A DNA stretch of 64,000 nt. Source: Tanypteryx hageni. Its lineage: Eukaryota > Arthropoda > Insecta > Odonata > Petaluridae. The stretch is taken from NCBI GenBank assembly GCA_028673005.1, contig CM054113.1:205273504-205337503 (forward strand), read 5' to 3'. The position numbers and the translations under genes were made by a program. Positions 56,401 to 64,000 of the stretch are shown here, in pieces; the first letter of the stretch is position 1; each line of letters opens with the position of its first letter. Under the pieces are notes generated by a model that did not search any database, was not told the DNA's origin, and was given only the letters and a program-made list of their open reading frames with translations.

Positions 56401-58627
56401 ATCACTCTTCTTTCTGCACTTAATGAATGCTTCATTGCGTATTTAACAATCAAAATATATGAATAATTCAAGAAATTCACTTATTCAGTTTCTATCCCAC
56501 TCTGGCATTCGTGTACTTTTCCACGTCTCTATCTCTTTGTTTTTGTGTTGCCTTTTAAAATGTCCTTCCCATTCTTAACTTTTCCGTGAAATAACAAGGT
56601 CTATTTTTTCCGTTATATTTGCGTTCGATCTTCTTAAATCAACTTATCCACATTCTTTTATGGATTCTTTTTAACTCATCATATCTTCAATTCATCAATA
56701 TAAATATATTTCTTTTCAATTACTCGGTCTTATGTGAAGCGCAAAGGCTCAGCACACTACAGAATATTTGCCAATTTTTTTATTATCACCGATTATTATT
56801 TCCTTTCCCTAATTAAAGTGTTATAATTAAATTCAGCTATCATACAAGCATTTCTGCGTTACAAAAGCGCCTTTAGCCCAAAGTATGTCAAATCCAATCA
56901 TTCGAGGTTTATCTAGCAATTTTATAAAAAAGCAGTGAGAAAAACAAAACAGGTATATACAGCACGCAACTACTCCGAACTATTTAGTCTTTTTTGCACT
57001 TATCCTTATGTTTCTCGCGCTCCCTGATTTACCCAATAGCACAGTTTATTTTTCATACATTACGATGTGATTTTATGCGTTTCTCATGCTTATAAATATC
57101 TCTTATGTTTTCAAATGTTTAGCCAATCCCTTTATCGTAAACGAATGTGTTCAAATGATTCCTTTGAAAAACAAACTGCACTTGTACTACCGTTTTCCGT
57201 TACCTTTAATTCTCTTCTCTTGAATCCTTTTTTATCTTAAAAAACCTTAAGTTTTAGAGACCTAGATTCACCGCTAATACTTTCTTAAACAAAGATATCC
57301 CTTTTTCCCCATAGATTCTCGCTCGAGTTTTCCAACCGCCTCTCATTATAATCCTTCTCCCCTGATATATAATTTATATTCATTTTTATAAATTGCATTT
57401 TCTCGTTAAAAAATCTCTTTTTAATCCTCGACGTTCGATCGTTTGTACAGCATTAAATACAATCCCTTAATACCCTTAATCTCTTTTCTGCAATCATAAC
57501 TGTAGGCTTTTTTGGATATCCAAAAATTCTAAAGCTTGTTCTTTTCTCTTTCTCGTTTGTTTCACACTAATCCATTACGAACGCTTCCTTTTTCTATTAC
57601 TTTCTGTAGCTTTTCGTGAATTCTCCGCGAAGGCTTTCAAAAACTTTACTCTCTTGACTCTTTAAAATTTTCTAAATCCCTTCCTTTTGGTGCCATGGAG
57701 CTCCTTGCTTTCTTTCTCGCTGTTTCTTTATTTTTTATCCATTTCCGAAACGCATTCTTTCTCTCCTCCGTCGTTGCTCTACTTCCCTCTCCACACTTCC
57801 TCATTCCACCACCAGGGCGTCCTGTCTTCTTAACTCTTTCAGGAACTCTCTTCGCGCACCCCTCCCCTTACCCTTCATTCATTTTTATTCTATCGTCCCT
57901 CTCCCAAATCCTCGCTCGGGAGATCTTAGTGCCCCAAAACTCTTCATTTTAATCCCTTCCAAAGCTCTTCCTGCTAGTGATAAATATCTAATGCCTCCTA
58001 CGCATAATTAGTTTTGCTTTATATCTCCTACCTCGCCAATGCCGTCACCATACAGTTACTAGTTGCATTCCCTCGTATATATATTTTTATACATACACAC
58101 TCTTATCTGTATGTAAAAGTAGTTCTGAAAAATTCCCGGGGTTAAACGAATATCACTTTTTTCTGTCGTAAAAAAGCTGTTATTAATCGTAAATAATATA
58201 TTTTTATAGAGCACAGGTTTTAGAATTGTGTCGAGAGAAGTATGATGGAGAGAAAGATGGGTGAGGGTGGCGGTAGGCTTCAACACATCCGTGTGAACAC
58301 ATAACGTCGAAATCAATTCTGTAAGACGGGTTGCATAATATCAGGGATGCCTATAGTGATATTGCATATTGCCAAAAACCTGCCGAAAGTTAGAACAACT
58401 ATGTATGTATATACCTATAGTAACAAAAGCTCTACTTGCTATCCATTCTCTTGCGATGATTTCTCATGCGATGAATTACGTTTATTTGTTGCTAGGTGTC
58501 TCATATCTTCAAGGAATACGGCCCAGGGGCTCGCTATGTTCTGTTCAGCCACGGCGCAGTCAAGTGGTACGGGAAGAGAGGATGCAGAATGTCTGGTGCC
58601 ACGGTGAGGGTGTTAAACCCTTCTTGA
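49508..58627 (+). CDS. Gene FBA-D: large membrane-anchored FBA protein with long repetitive linker
   Basis: Spliced gene with five coding exons, join(49508-50474, 51015-51146, 52126-52375, 56028-56160, 58496-58627), 537 codons. Residues about 8-27 (YVFYGIATIAIWTIINVFIE) form one hydrophobic segment, followed by an approximately 290-residue hydrophilic linker rich in Glu, Lys, Gly and Pro. The linker has short repeats of the type GGETTQAGGEPTQ and a polyproline run. An additional exon supplies NLLKNHCGQ, which lies in exon 1 of the other genes. The FBA domain follows: HGWVVE in place of GGDGW, KKEQIVDLVAEGF, VQPPIQVSEW, a 133-base middle exon, and VSHIFKEYGPGARYVLFSHG. The C-terminal loop is shorter than in the paralogues. 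No F-box. The linker looks disordered and could bind partners; this is inference. Confidence 0.86.
51015..51146 (+). CDS. FBA-D exon 2: symmetric exon carrying the NLLKNHCGQ motif
   Basis: Acceptor ...aatttacag, donor gtgagt. It encodes EYLIKKYFGGELKSQRKK..., then SEYSEEERNLLKNHCGQ. Both flanking introns are phase 1, so the 132-base exon can be skipped without breaking the frame. In FBA-A, B and C the equivalent motif is at the end of exon 1, so this intron is unique to FBA-D. Confidence 0.82.
51340..51470. repeat. Possible SINE fragment
   Basis: The sequence tcctaggttcgactccagga contains a perfect RNA polymerase III B-box. A plausible A-box lies about 45 bases upstream and ttcccataag follows, as also near 9370. 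Ends not defined. Confidence 0.4.
51904..52073. repeat. Perfect palindrome 52 bases upstream of FBA-D exon 3
   Basis: Arms of about 84 bases, containing ggctgactctgccatcttca and its inverse, meet at tcctgatga. The RNA of intron 2 would form one long hairpin just before the acceptor. It is probably a small foldback transposon. Confidence 0.85.
52126..52375 (+). CDS. FBA-D exon 3: N-terminal half of FBA domain
   Basis: Acceptor ...tttccag, phase 1 in and 2 out, 250 bases. It encodes NDLEFWDLKQERHGWVVE, then a loop, then KKEQIVDLVAEG and VQPPIQVSEW with the split Trp codon. The donor gtacgg is weaker than in the paralogues. Reading through it would add 27 intron-coded residues and stop at 52460. 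Confidence 0.85.
52500..52999. mobile_element. hAT-type MITE (500 bp) in FBA-D intron 3
   Basis: The left end CATTGGTGACCAAC and right end GTTGGACTCCACTG are inverted-like, flanked by ctttaaag and cttcaaag (7 of 8 alike). Subterminal cgccacaagtg-type motifs are also inverted. No coding content. Confidence 0.65.
53386..53492. repeat. Hairpin-forming inverted repeat
   Basis: aaatttaaggatcacctgaa ... ttcatgtgatccaaattta pairs with itself; gaagaatctcc also recurs inverted. The loop has a ten-base C run and an inner ccacctg/ccaggtag pair. Likely a small transposon relic in FBA-D intron 3. Confidence 0.65.
53493..56027. other. Rest of FBA-D intron 3, nothing recognised
   Basis: AT-rich without bounded repeats. 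Pyrimidine-rich stretch at 55000-55240 could be old minus-strand retroelement sequence, but no protein motif is visible. Confidence 0.35.
56028..56160 (+). CDS. FBA-D exon 4: middle of FBA domain
   Basis: Acceptor ...gtttccag, donor gtattg, ends phase 0, 133 bases. It encodes ITIRAECRSTYELRVKLLNQ and ends ETKWKK. The YELRVKLL strand and the xxWKK end match the family. Confidence 0.87.
56380..58060 (-). pseudogene. Decayed non-LTR retrotransposon (LINE), minus strand, FBA-D intron 4
   Basis: The plus strand is markedly T/C-rich, as expected for an inverted A/G-rich LINE. Around 57700-57830 the minus strand encodes WWNEEV followed, after a frameshift, by ERKNAFRKWIKNKETARKKA. This is the tryptophan/arginine region that lies between endonuclease and reverse transcriptase in many LINEs. 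No intact reverse transcriptase motif is seen and boundaries are approximate. Confidence 0.45.
58496..58627 (+). CDS. FBA-D exon 5: C-terminal part of FBA domain and stop
   Basis: Acceptor ...ttgttgctag. It encodes VSHIFKEYGPGARYVLFSHG, then a shortened loop GKRGCRMSGATVRVL, ending NPS. AATAAA follows at 58779-58784. Confidence 0.87.
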   Translation: MSHIFKEYGPGARYVLFSHGAVKWYGKRGCRMSGATVRVLNPS

Positions 58628-58778
58628 TAAGGGCCGTTTATGTTATGTTATATCAGAATCAAAACAATGTTGAATTAAATGTAACTATTTACAACAAACT
58701 TCTGCTTTGTTTTACTTTTTCACGGTGAGCTACATTTTGCTCCGAGTGTCCCTACCTGATGGAGGATTATAAAATAGA

Positions 58779-58784
58779 AATAAA
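58779..58784 (+). terminator. Candidate polyadenylation signal of FBA-D
   Basis: AATAAA about 150 bases after the stop codon; position is the only support. Confidence 0.4.
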
Positions 58785-58973
58785 ATCATAATTACGAATC
58801 GCGTTTTTTCTTTAAACTCGAAGAAGTTCTCTCGAGCGCATTCATGTGCATACACGTTCAATATATTAAAACTCTACAATTCTGGTTATCTATTACTTGA
58901 CTTTTTGTCGTTCTCTATGATTTGATTTTCGGTGCTTTGACGTAATGTGTGTGACGTCATCATTAGCACAAAG

Positions 58974-59096
58974 CAGGGTTTCCCAAACTGCGTTCCGCGA
59001 AACCCTTGAATTTCGCGAAAGCTTCACGAGGTTCCATGAAATAATAAGAATAACAATCCAAGGGTTCCGTGATTTCAGATAGTTTGGGAAACCCTG
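58974..59096. mobile_element. Small hAT-type MITE (123 bp)
   Basis: Ends CAGGGTTTCCCAAACT and AGTTTGGGAAACCCTG are perfect inverted repeats, flanked by gcacaaag and gcataaag (7 of 8 alike). The interior has a second inverted pair around ttccgcgaaaccc/gggttccgtga. Confidence 0.82.
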
Positions 59097-59104
59097 GCAT
59101 AAAG

Positions 59105-60828
59105 TAATGAAGCTCTTCTGCACCACACTCATTATGAACAAATGTCTCACATTTTAACTCGTGAAAAGTTTTCTTGCATGATTATCGCCGGTGAAGTGCC
59201 GCCAAATATTTTTCCTTTTCGAATAAGCGGGTGGCTGTGCTTTTATGTAACGTTAAAAAGTTAAACATTCACTAAAACTGTGATCACAAACTAAGGCACA
59301 TTATCTTTGTAAAAATGTTGGCTCTCGGAGAGAACAATAAAAATAATACAGGAAAATTAGAACGAAGAAGAATATTCTAATATATTCTTAATATCTAAAA
59401 AATTTAATGAAAAAAAATAAAAATATGTAAATCTAAAATTATTTTCCATGATAATCACTATCATTTCAACCATGGGCGTCCATATGAGAGGGAGCAGTCG
59501 AGCCCCCTCCTGGAAAGACGAAATCACATTCAAAATATTATGTAATAACGGCGAATAAAAACAATAAATACAACTGAAGTTGAACGGTTTAGGTAGGGGA
59601 CAGGGAGTCAGGTGCAGCTGCTTCACTGTGCATGTCTCAAACAGATTCTATGCTTAGCCCACGGGATACTCATGACTTAAGCCACATTCGCGATAGAAAC
59701 GATCTTTAACCAATTAATCGCTTTTGAACAACCATTTAAAACCATTATCCATTCCTAACGCGATTCGGAAAGACAACACTATTATAACAAGTGTAAGTAA
59801 GAAAAATATTATGCAAACACTGAAATGAAAAGGAAAGTGAAATACGATAACGCATCTGGCAAGAAAGAAGAAGTCTAATTTGATTGGACATTTGCCCTGG
59901 AGTGACTGCAAGTTTGTGCGCGTGATTTAAGGGAAAAACTGCAAGGAAAAAATTAAGAGAAAGTAAAAGGATTTACCAATTAGCCGACTTAAAGCTTAAA
60001 GAGTTTTTGGGAAATGAAGAAAGTTGCGGAGAACAGAGGACAATTTGGTGATCTCGGTTTGTCCTATAATCATATAACAGTCCGCAATTAAAATGACGAT
60101 GAAGACCAAAAATGACCAAATTATACAAAATAACGACGGTACGTTTCAACACTATAGTCCTGTCAAAACTTTATAATCGAGTACCATTTCCGATAAAAGC
60201 AATGTAACAAATGTCATAACATGCTTCACAGATTGTTTCCTAAACGATAATTAAATCCTTTATAAATTATTTCGATGAAAATTGAAAAATATAACATTTT
60301 CAGAAAACTATAGTTTTCAACCATATATACTTCTCTTATTTCGTACGACCTAATGTCTTCGTTCTGCAAAAGAATCCTAGTATTCATAAAAATAAAGTTG
60401 CATTCAAAGATAAAGATTGAACAGTTGGTGAAATATCAAAGCAAATAAAAAAATTAATCTAACGAGGAATTTGTCCCCCAAAAAACATCGAAAACTAACA
60501 TTTAATATTTAAGAAGGATAAAATTTTATTTCCAATAACTATGTATATAATATAAGTATGCCCACAAAAAGTTTATAAACATAGTTAAAATACATTCTAC
60601 AGCCTAGGAAAACCTTCAGAGTCTAAAAATAATTTCCATTCCTGAAATATCTCAAACACCCGCGGAGAGCATTTACTCCTGCGCCAAATCTCACAGATGG
60701 CGCCGAAAAACCACACCACCTCCGCCATCTTTACCCAGAAATCACTGCATCCGACCGAATCGCGGCATGACAAACCTTATGCGATGCATTACCACCTCTC
60801 CGCTTAGTCGGAAGTAATAATCCGACGT
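59105..60828. other. Intergenic after FBA-D, no gene seen
   Basis: AT-rich. A scrap near 59465 (atgggcgtccatatg) is symmetrical and repeat-like. Nothing else recognised. Confidence 0.4.
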
Positions 60829-60974
60829 TCACAACTTGTCTGCCATCGGATTTGCCGGTGACATCTTTGGGGCGGGATTTGTGCAGGGACAACCATCGAA
60901 GCGTCCGCACTCTTTCTTTCCTGGTGTTCTTTTACATTTAGAATTGTTACATGGGTCCGAATTGAATAAACAGG
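60829..60974 (-). CDS. Possible 3'-terminal exon, cysteine-rich, minus strand
   Basis: The frame encodes CLFNSDPCNNSKCKRTPGKK, then ECGRFDGCPCTNPAPK, and ends MADKL at a TGA. It sits in a GC-richer patch, and six Cys in about 35 residues look non-random. A GCAG acceptor at its upstream edge is possible but has a poor pyrimidine tract. No family recognised; it could be a small secreted or metal-binding C-terminus, or chance. Confidence 0.3.
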
Positions 60975-60999
60975 CTGCCTTTCATAATGCATTCAAGAA

Positions 61000-62237
61000 A
61001 TATATATGTATATATTTATACATATACATGTATTATATTTATATACAAATAACTTTAATAGTGTCTTTGGTCGTCGACAGAAAGAGAATACCAAAAATTA
61101 CCTATGATTATCATATTCAACTGTGCCCAAGCAACCAAGTCACTGCGTGATGTTCCATTTACTTCCGTACACTATGCGAGGTCGTCATGGCAAGCGACAC
61201 AGTTAAGCCAGATTAAAATGCAATAGTGAAAACTTTTTGTGTTCGACTATATTATAATTTGGATATTTTATCTTTGGAATTGGTTCTTAGTAGAAGTGAA
61301 GTAGTGGCGTAGAGAGAACGCTCTAAAAGTTACGAGTGCATACATTACTTTTGATTTAAAGAAACCTTTTCTTTTTTCGGTGCCTGCGGATAAAGCAGCG
61401 TCGTTAAAAAAAGCCCGAGAGGACAGTCTATGACTGGCTACTAATCCGCGTTCCTAAGTGCTCAATGTGCCAAAAGGTCATGGTTCAAATTGCGATAAGA
61501 GTATTATTTTAATTATTAGCATTATTCTTACTAAGAATCGGATTAAGCGTGTTATTATGTCGTAGAGCCGCTCTTCATAAGATTTAACAAAGAAAAAGAG
61601 ATAATCAGTCTCGTCTAAATAGCTTACCAGATCCCCTAACAAGGGAGAAACTGAAAGCGCTCGCTTCCAAATCTCAACCGGATGAAGACACGGATGTCTC
61701 CTTCTTTTGGCCGTTCACTGGGCCTTTACAAAAAAGAAACACACAAAGAGCCAAATGGGACGGACCAACCTACCCAAAGAAATACAGCATTTTTACAGTT
61801 TAAGTGGATCACACACGCACGCCCCTCCAACCAAATCGAAGAGGCGACTCTCTCAAAGAGTTGCGAACGTTTGAGATATTCGATGCTCTTCTGTTAAGCA
61901 CGGAGAGAAACTGGGAGCGCCAAACGGTTCTAACAGATACAATTAACTGGAATGCATTGTTTTTTTAAAACTTTCGAGCTGGATCGGCTCAAAAACACAG
62001 CATAACACTTCGTTTTTAAATTGGCGTCAGCTTACGCTTTCCAAATCGAACACTCCTCGACAGATTCACACAGTGTTTTTTTCATCCGTATGTACATTTC
62101 TTCGATTACTCTGCCTCTTGAACAAAAAAAAAACTTCATTGTCCGGTAGGGTGAAAACCTTTTTCAAAACGATCATAACAAGCATAGCAGTGTCGAAACG
62201 CACACGTTTGGTATCTCTCTGCACGGAACGGTCGGCT
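61000..62237. other. Non-coding stretch between the two minus-strand exons
   Basis: Contains an AT microsatellite (60998-61050). Near 61430-61500 there is a tRNA-like stretch with ggttcaaattgcga resembling a weak B-box. If the two minus-strand exons belonged to one gene this would be intron, but the exon at 62238 ends in a stop, so they more likely belong to different transcripts. Confidence 0.3.
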
Positions 62238-62585
62238 TCACGGCGTGGGCGTGTCGGGCCTCGATTGTGGCGAAGGCGTCCTGTCAATGAACTCTAATGA
62301 CACGGGCACCCCTTCGTCACCTTCCTTCAGCGATTCCAGGCCGCCTCCGGCGTGGTGACGGCGTCCCTCCGTCCCCGAGACCGTTATGGCCCCGAAAGAG
62401 GTCCCGGCCGGGTCCTTCCTCGGGGGCGTTATCGGTTCGGAGGCGTCCATGGCCAGCTCGAGCTCCCTCTCCCACGCCATCTCCTTCCTCTCCCTCTCCC
62501 TCCTCTCCAACTCCTTCTCCCGGTTGTACACGAGGAACGGCATGTGCAGGGCGGCAAAGTGGTCCACTTCTGCGCCGGGTGAATC
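62238..62585 (-). CDS. 3'-terminal exon of an unidentified minus-strand gene
   Basis: Upstream edge is a strong acceptor on the minus strand (ctccctcctcctcctccag). The exon encodes DSPGAEVDHFAALHMPFLVY, then an Arg/Glu-rich helix (NREKELERRERERKEM), then ELELAMDASEPITPP, a Gly-rich part, and a Ser/Thr-Pro tail ending DTPTP. It is 115 codons and much GC-richer than the flanks. The basic/acidic run suggests a coiled coil or single alpha-helix. Family not recognised; earlier exons must lie beyond 64000 or in undetected pieces. Confidence 0.6.
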   Translation of the reverse strand, partial: DSPGAEVDHFAALHMPFLVYNREKELERRERERKEMAWERELELAMDASEPITPPRKDPAGTSFGAITVSGTEGRRHHAGGGLESLKEGDEGVPVSLEFIDRTPSPQSRPDTPTP

Positions 62586-64000
62586 CTGGAGGAGGAGGAG
62601 GGAGATAGGGCGGCGTGGGATGAGGAAGGGAGACCCATGATAAATTTAGCGAATCGCCTTTATTCGCCAGAGAAGGAAGGATTCTACAAAACGCCGATGC
62701 ATGCGATTCGAAAGTACGAAAGTATGTGTCGTCACGGAACGATCATCAGGTACCGACGAATTCTGATAAAGAAAATGGATATCGAATTATAAAAAATACG
62801 AGAAGTAATTGCATAGAGAACTTGCTTTGTCCCAAAATAAAAAAAATGTCAATCAGGACATTTTGCTCAGGGAATTCGCCAGAGAGAATGTTCCAAGTTT
62901 AATTTCATTTAATATTTTTATAAAATTTTAAAATGATGTACGGCGTGTGAGATTTTGTTCTAATTTGAGAGGTCCTTTTCACATTTTAATTTTGGAGAAA
63001 AATTTATATAAATATTCCAAATTTGATATTTTCAATAATTAACTGTATATTTTGACGTAAGACATAACCTTAGCTCATATTAGATACAGTTTTAAATAGT
63101 TTCATTCTACAGTAATAATGTGAAATCCAATAAAAAAAATTATAAACAACCACAGGATAAATCCTGACAATCCATGCAGAAGCGCTGAATTATTTCTACG
63201 ATATTTCGAACCTTTAATTCGACAGTAACCCAACTCAGGACCAACTTTATAGTTCCTCAGTAACTACGGAACCCATCACAAACGAATGACGTAAACGGAA
63301 ACAAAATAAAATAAGATATTTAAAAATAAATTTTATTTAAACGCACTTTAAAAAATATAAATTTTCCAGTGAGTGGCACCTCAACTTTGGAGTTATAAAT
63401 CTCTCTAATAGTAAGAGTTCCAGTTTTGAGGTTCATGATGAAAATTAATGTTTTATTGCACAATTGAAATAAATCAGAAAAATAAAAAAATTTATATATA
63501 TATATAAGCTGAAACGCCCGGCTTCGCTCGGGAAAGTTTTCTTTTAAGTTGTAAACGATTTTGATTATATATTAATTGTGGTAGCCCTGCTCTTAAGCTC
63601 CGCTTTAAAGATCTCGATTTCGTTATGGTATTTGTAAAAATCATATATATTTCTTAATTTCTTTTTAAAAATTACAATGAGAATAGAAATTTAATTAAAA
63701 TTTGAATGAATTTGATTTTTTCCTATGCATGCTTAATTTATTTCATTTGCAAGTCATTATTATTGACGTAGGAAGCAACTTCAAGTATAATGCAAGTTAA
63801 CCTGAATATAATAACTAATAATAATAATATCATTCTACGTATTCTTGTAAGGGAAACGAATGTTATTTCATCAAGAAATTTGAATTGCATGTAAAAATGC
63901 TTTGCATGTATATTTACAGGTTGTTATGTACCTGTTGCTACGATAATGACAAAGAAAGCGGAAAGGGAATAACGCTATTCTTTTGTCTACTATATTTACA
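62586..64000. other. Intron or upstream sequence of the minus-strand gene
   Basis: AT-rich, no further exon recognised. At about 63490-63535 a short TA run is followed by gaaacgcccggcttcgctcg, a small GC hairpin in AT-rich DNA that looks like the end of a transposon. Confidence 0.35.

Noticed and set aside
61430..61520. tRNA-like sequence with ggttcaaattgcga
   Set aside because: B-box is imperfect and no acceptor-stem pairing can be found.
62297..62640. Plus-strand open frames rich in Pro, Arg and Ser
   Set aside because: They are the reverse of the minus-strand terminal exon, which has the acceptor and better composition.
1..64000. CRISPR arrays, bacterial operons, riboswitches or prophage
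   Set aside because: Introns, SINEs and DNA transposons show this is animal nuclear DNA; no regularly spaced identical repeats with unique spacers exist.

Overview
The window reads as nuclear DNA of an invertebrate animal, most probably an arthropod. It is AT-rich, its genes are split by introns with GT-AG boundaries, and it is full of eukaryotic transposons (hAT, PIF/Harbinger-like, tRNA-derived SINE, LINE debris). A DUF4817-type transposon fragment, a domain I associate with arthropod genomes, points the same way. The species cannot be named from the sequence.

The core is a head-to-tail array of four genes on the plus strand, called FBA-A to FBA-D here: A 685-8507, B 10612-19223, C 29201-37641, D 49508-58627. 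I rebuilt them by hand from open frames and splice sites. All four share intron phases 1, 2 and 0, and every join keeps the frame (315, 245, 269 and 537 codons). Their C-terminal halves are F-box-associated (FBA) domains of the FBXO2/FBXO6/FBXO44/NCCRP1 type: an NLLKNxCGQ lead-in, GGDGW, a ...QPPIExSEW block, a middle beta-strand exon, and a last exon beginning SHTF..YGPGVRY. No F-box is present. Each first exon instead encodes a short N-terminus, one hydrophobic segment, then a linker that differs in length and composition in every copy (Gly/Asp/Glu minisatellite in A, short in B, acidic in C, long repetitive and Lys/Glu-rich in D). The array therefore looks like a locally expanded family of membrane-anchored FBA proteins. 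This architecture, conserved membrane-anchor plus variable linker plus FBA and no F-box, is the most interesting thing in the window.

Region by region: 0.7-8.5 kb gene A, with a hAT-type element, a 0.7-kb repeat copy and a pyrimidine minisatellite in its introns. 8.5-10.6 kb intergenic with a tRNA-Ile-like pseudogene. 10.6-19.2 kb gene B, whose first intron holds a SINE with a 16-bp target duplication and a Harbinger-like element carrying a second element nested inside it. 19.2-29.2 kb intergenic with repeat copies and a decayed hAT transposase. 29.2-37.6 kb gene C, whose large second intron is a stack of transposons. 37.6-49.5 kb intergenic, with two long foldback elements, a hAT-type element and TA-microsatellite-associated palindromes. 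49.5-58.6 kb gene D. 58.6-64 kb holds a small hAT-type element and, on the minus strand, a good candidate 3'-terminal exon (62238-62585) of a gene that continues beyond the window, plus a weaker cysteine-rich terminal exon (60829-60974).

What the FBA proteins do is not shown by sequence. In characterised relatives the FBA domain binds N-glycans or client proteins for SCF ubiquitin ligases. Without an F-box these proteins should not join SCF directly. With positive charge following the hydrophobic segment in A-C, the FBA domain most likely faces the cytosol.
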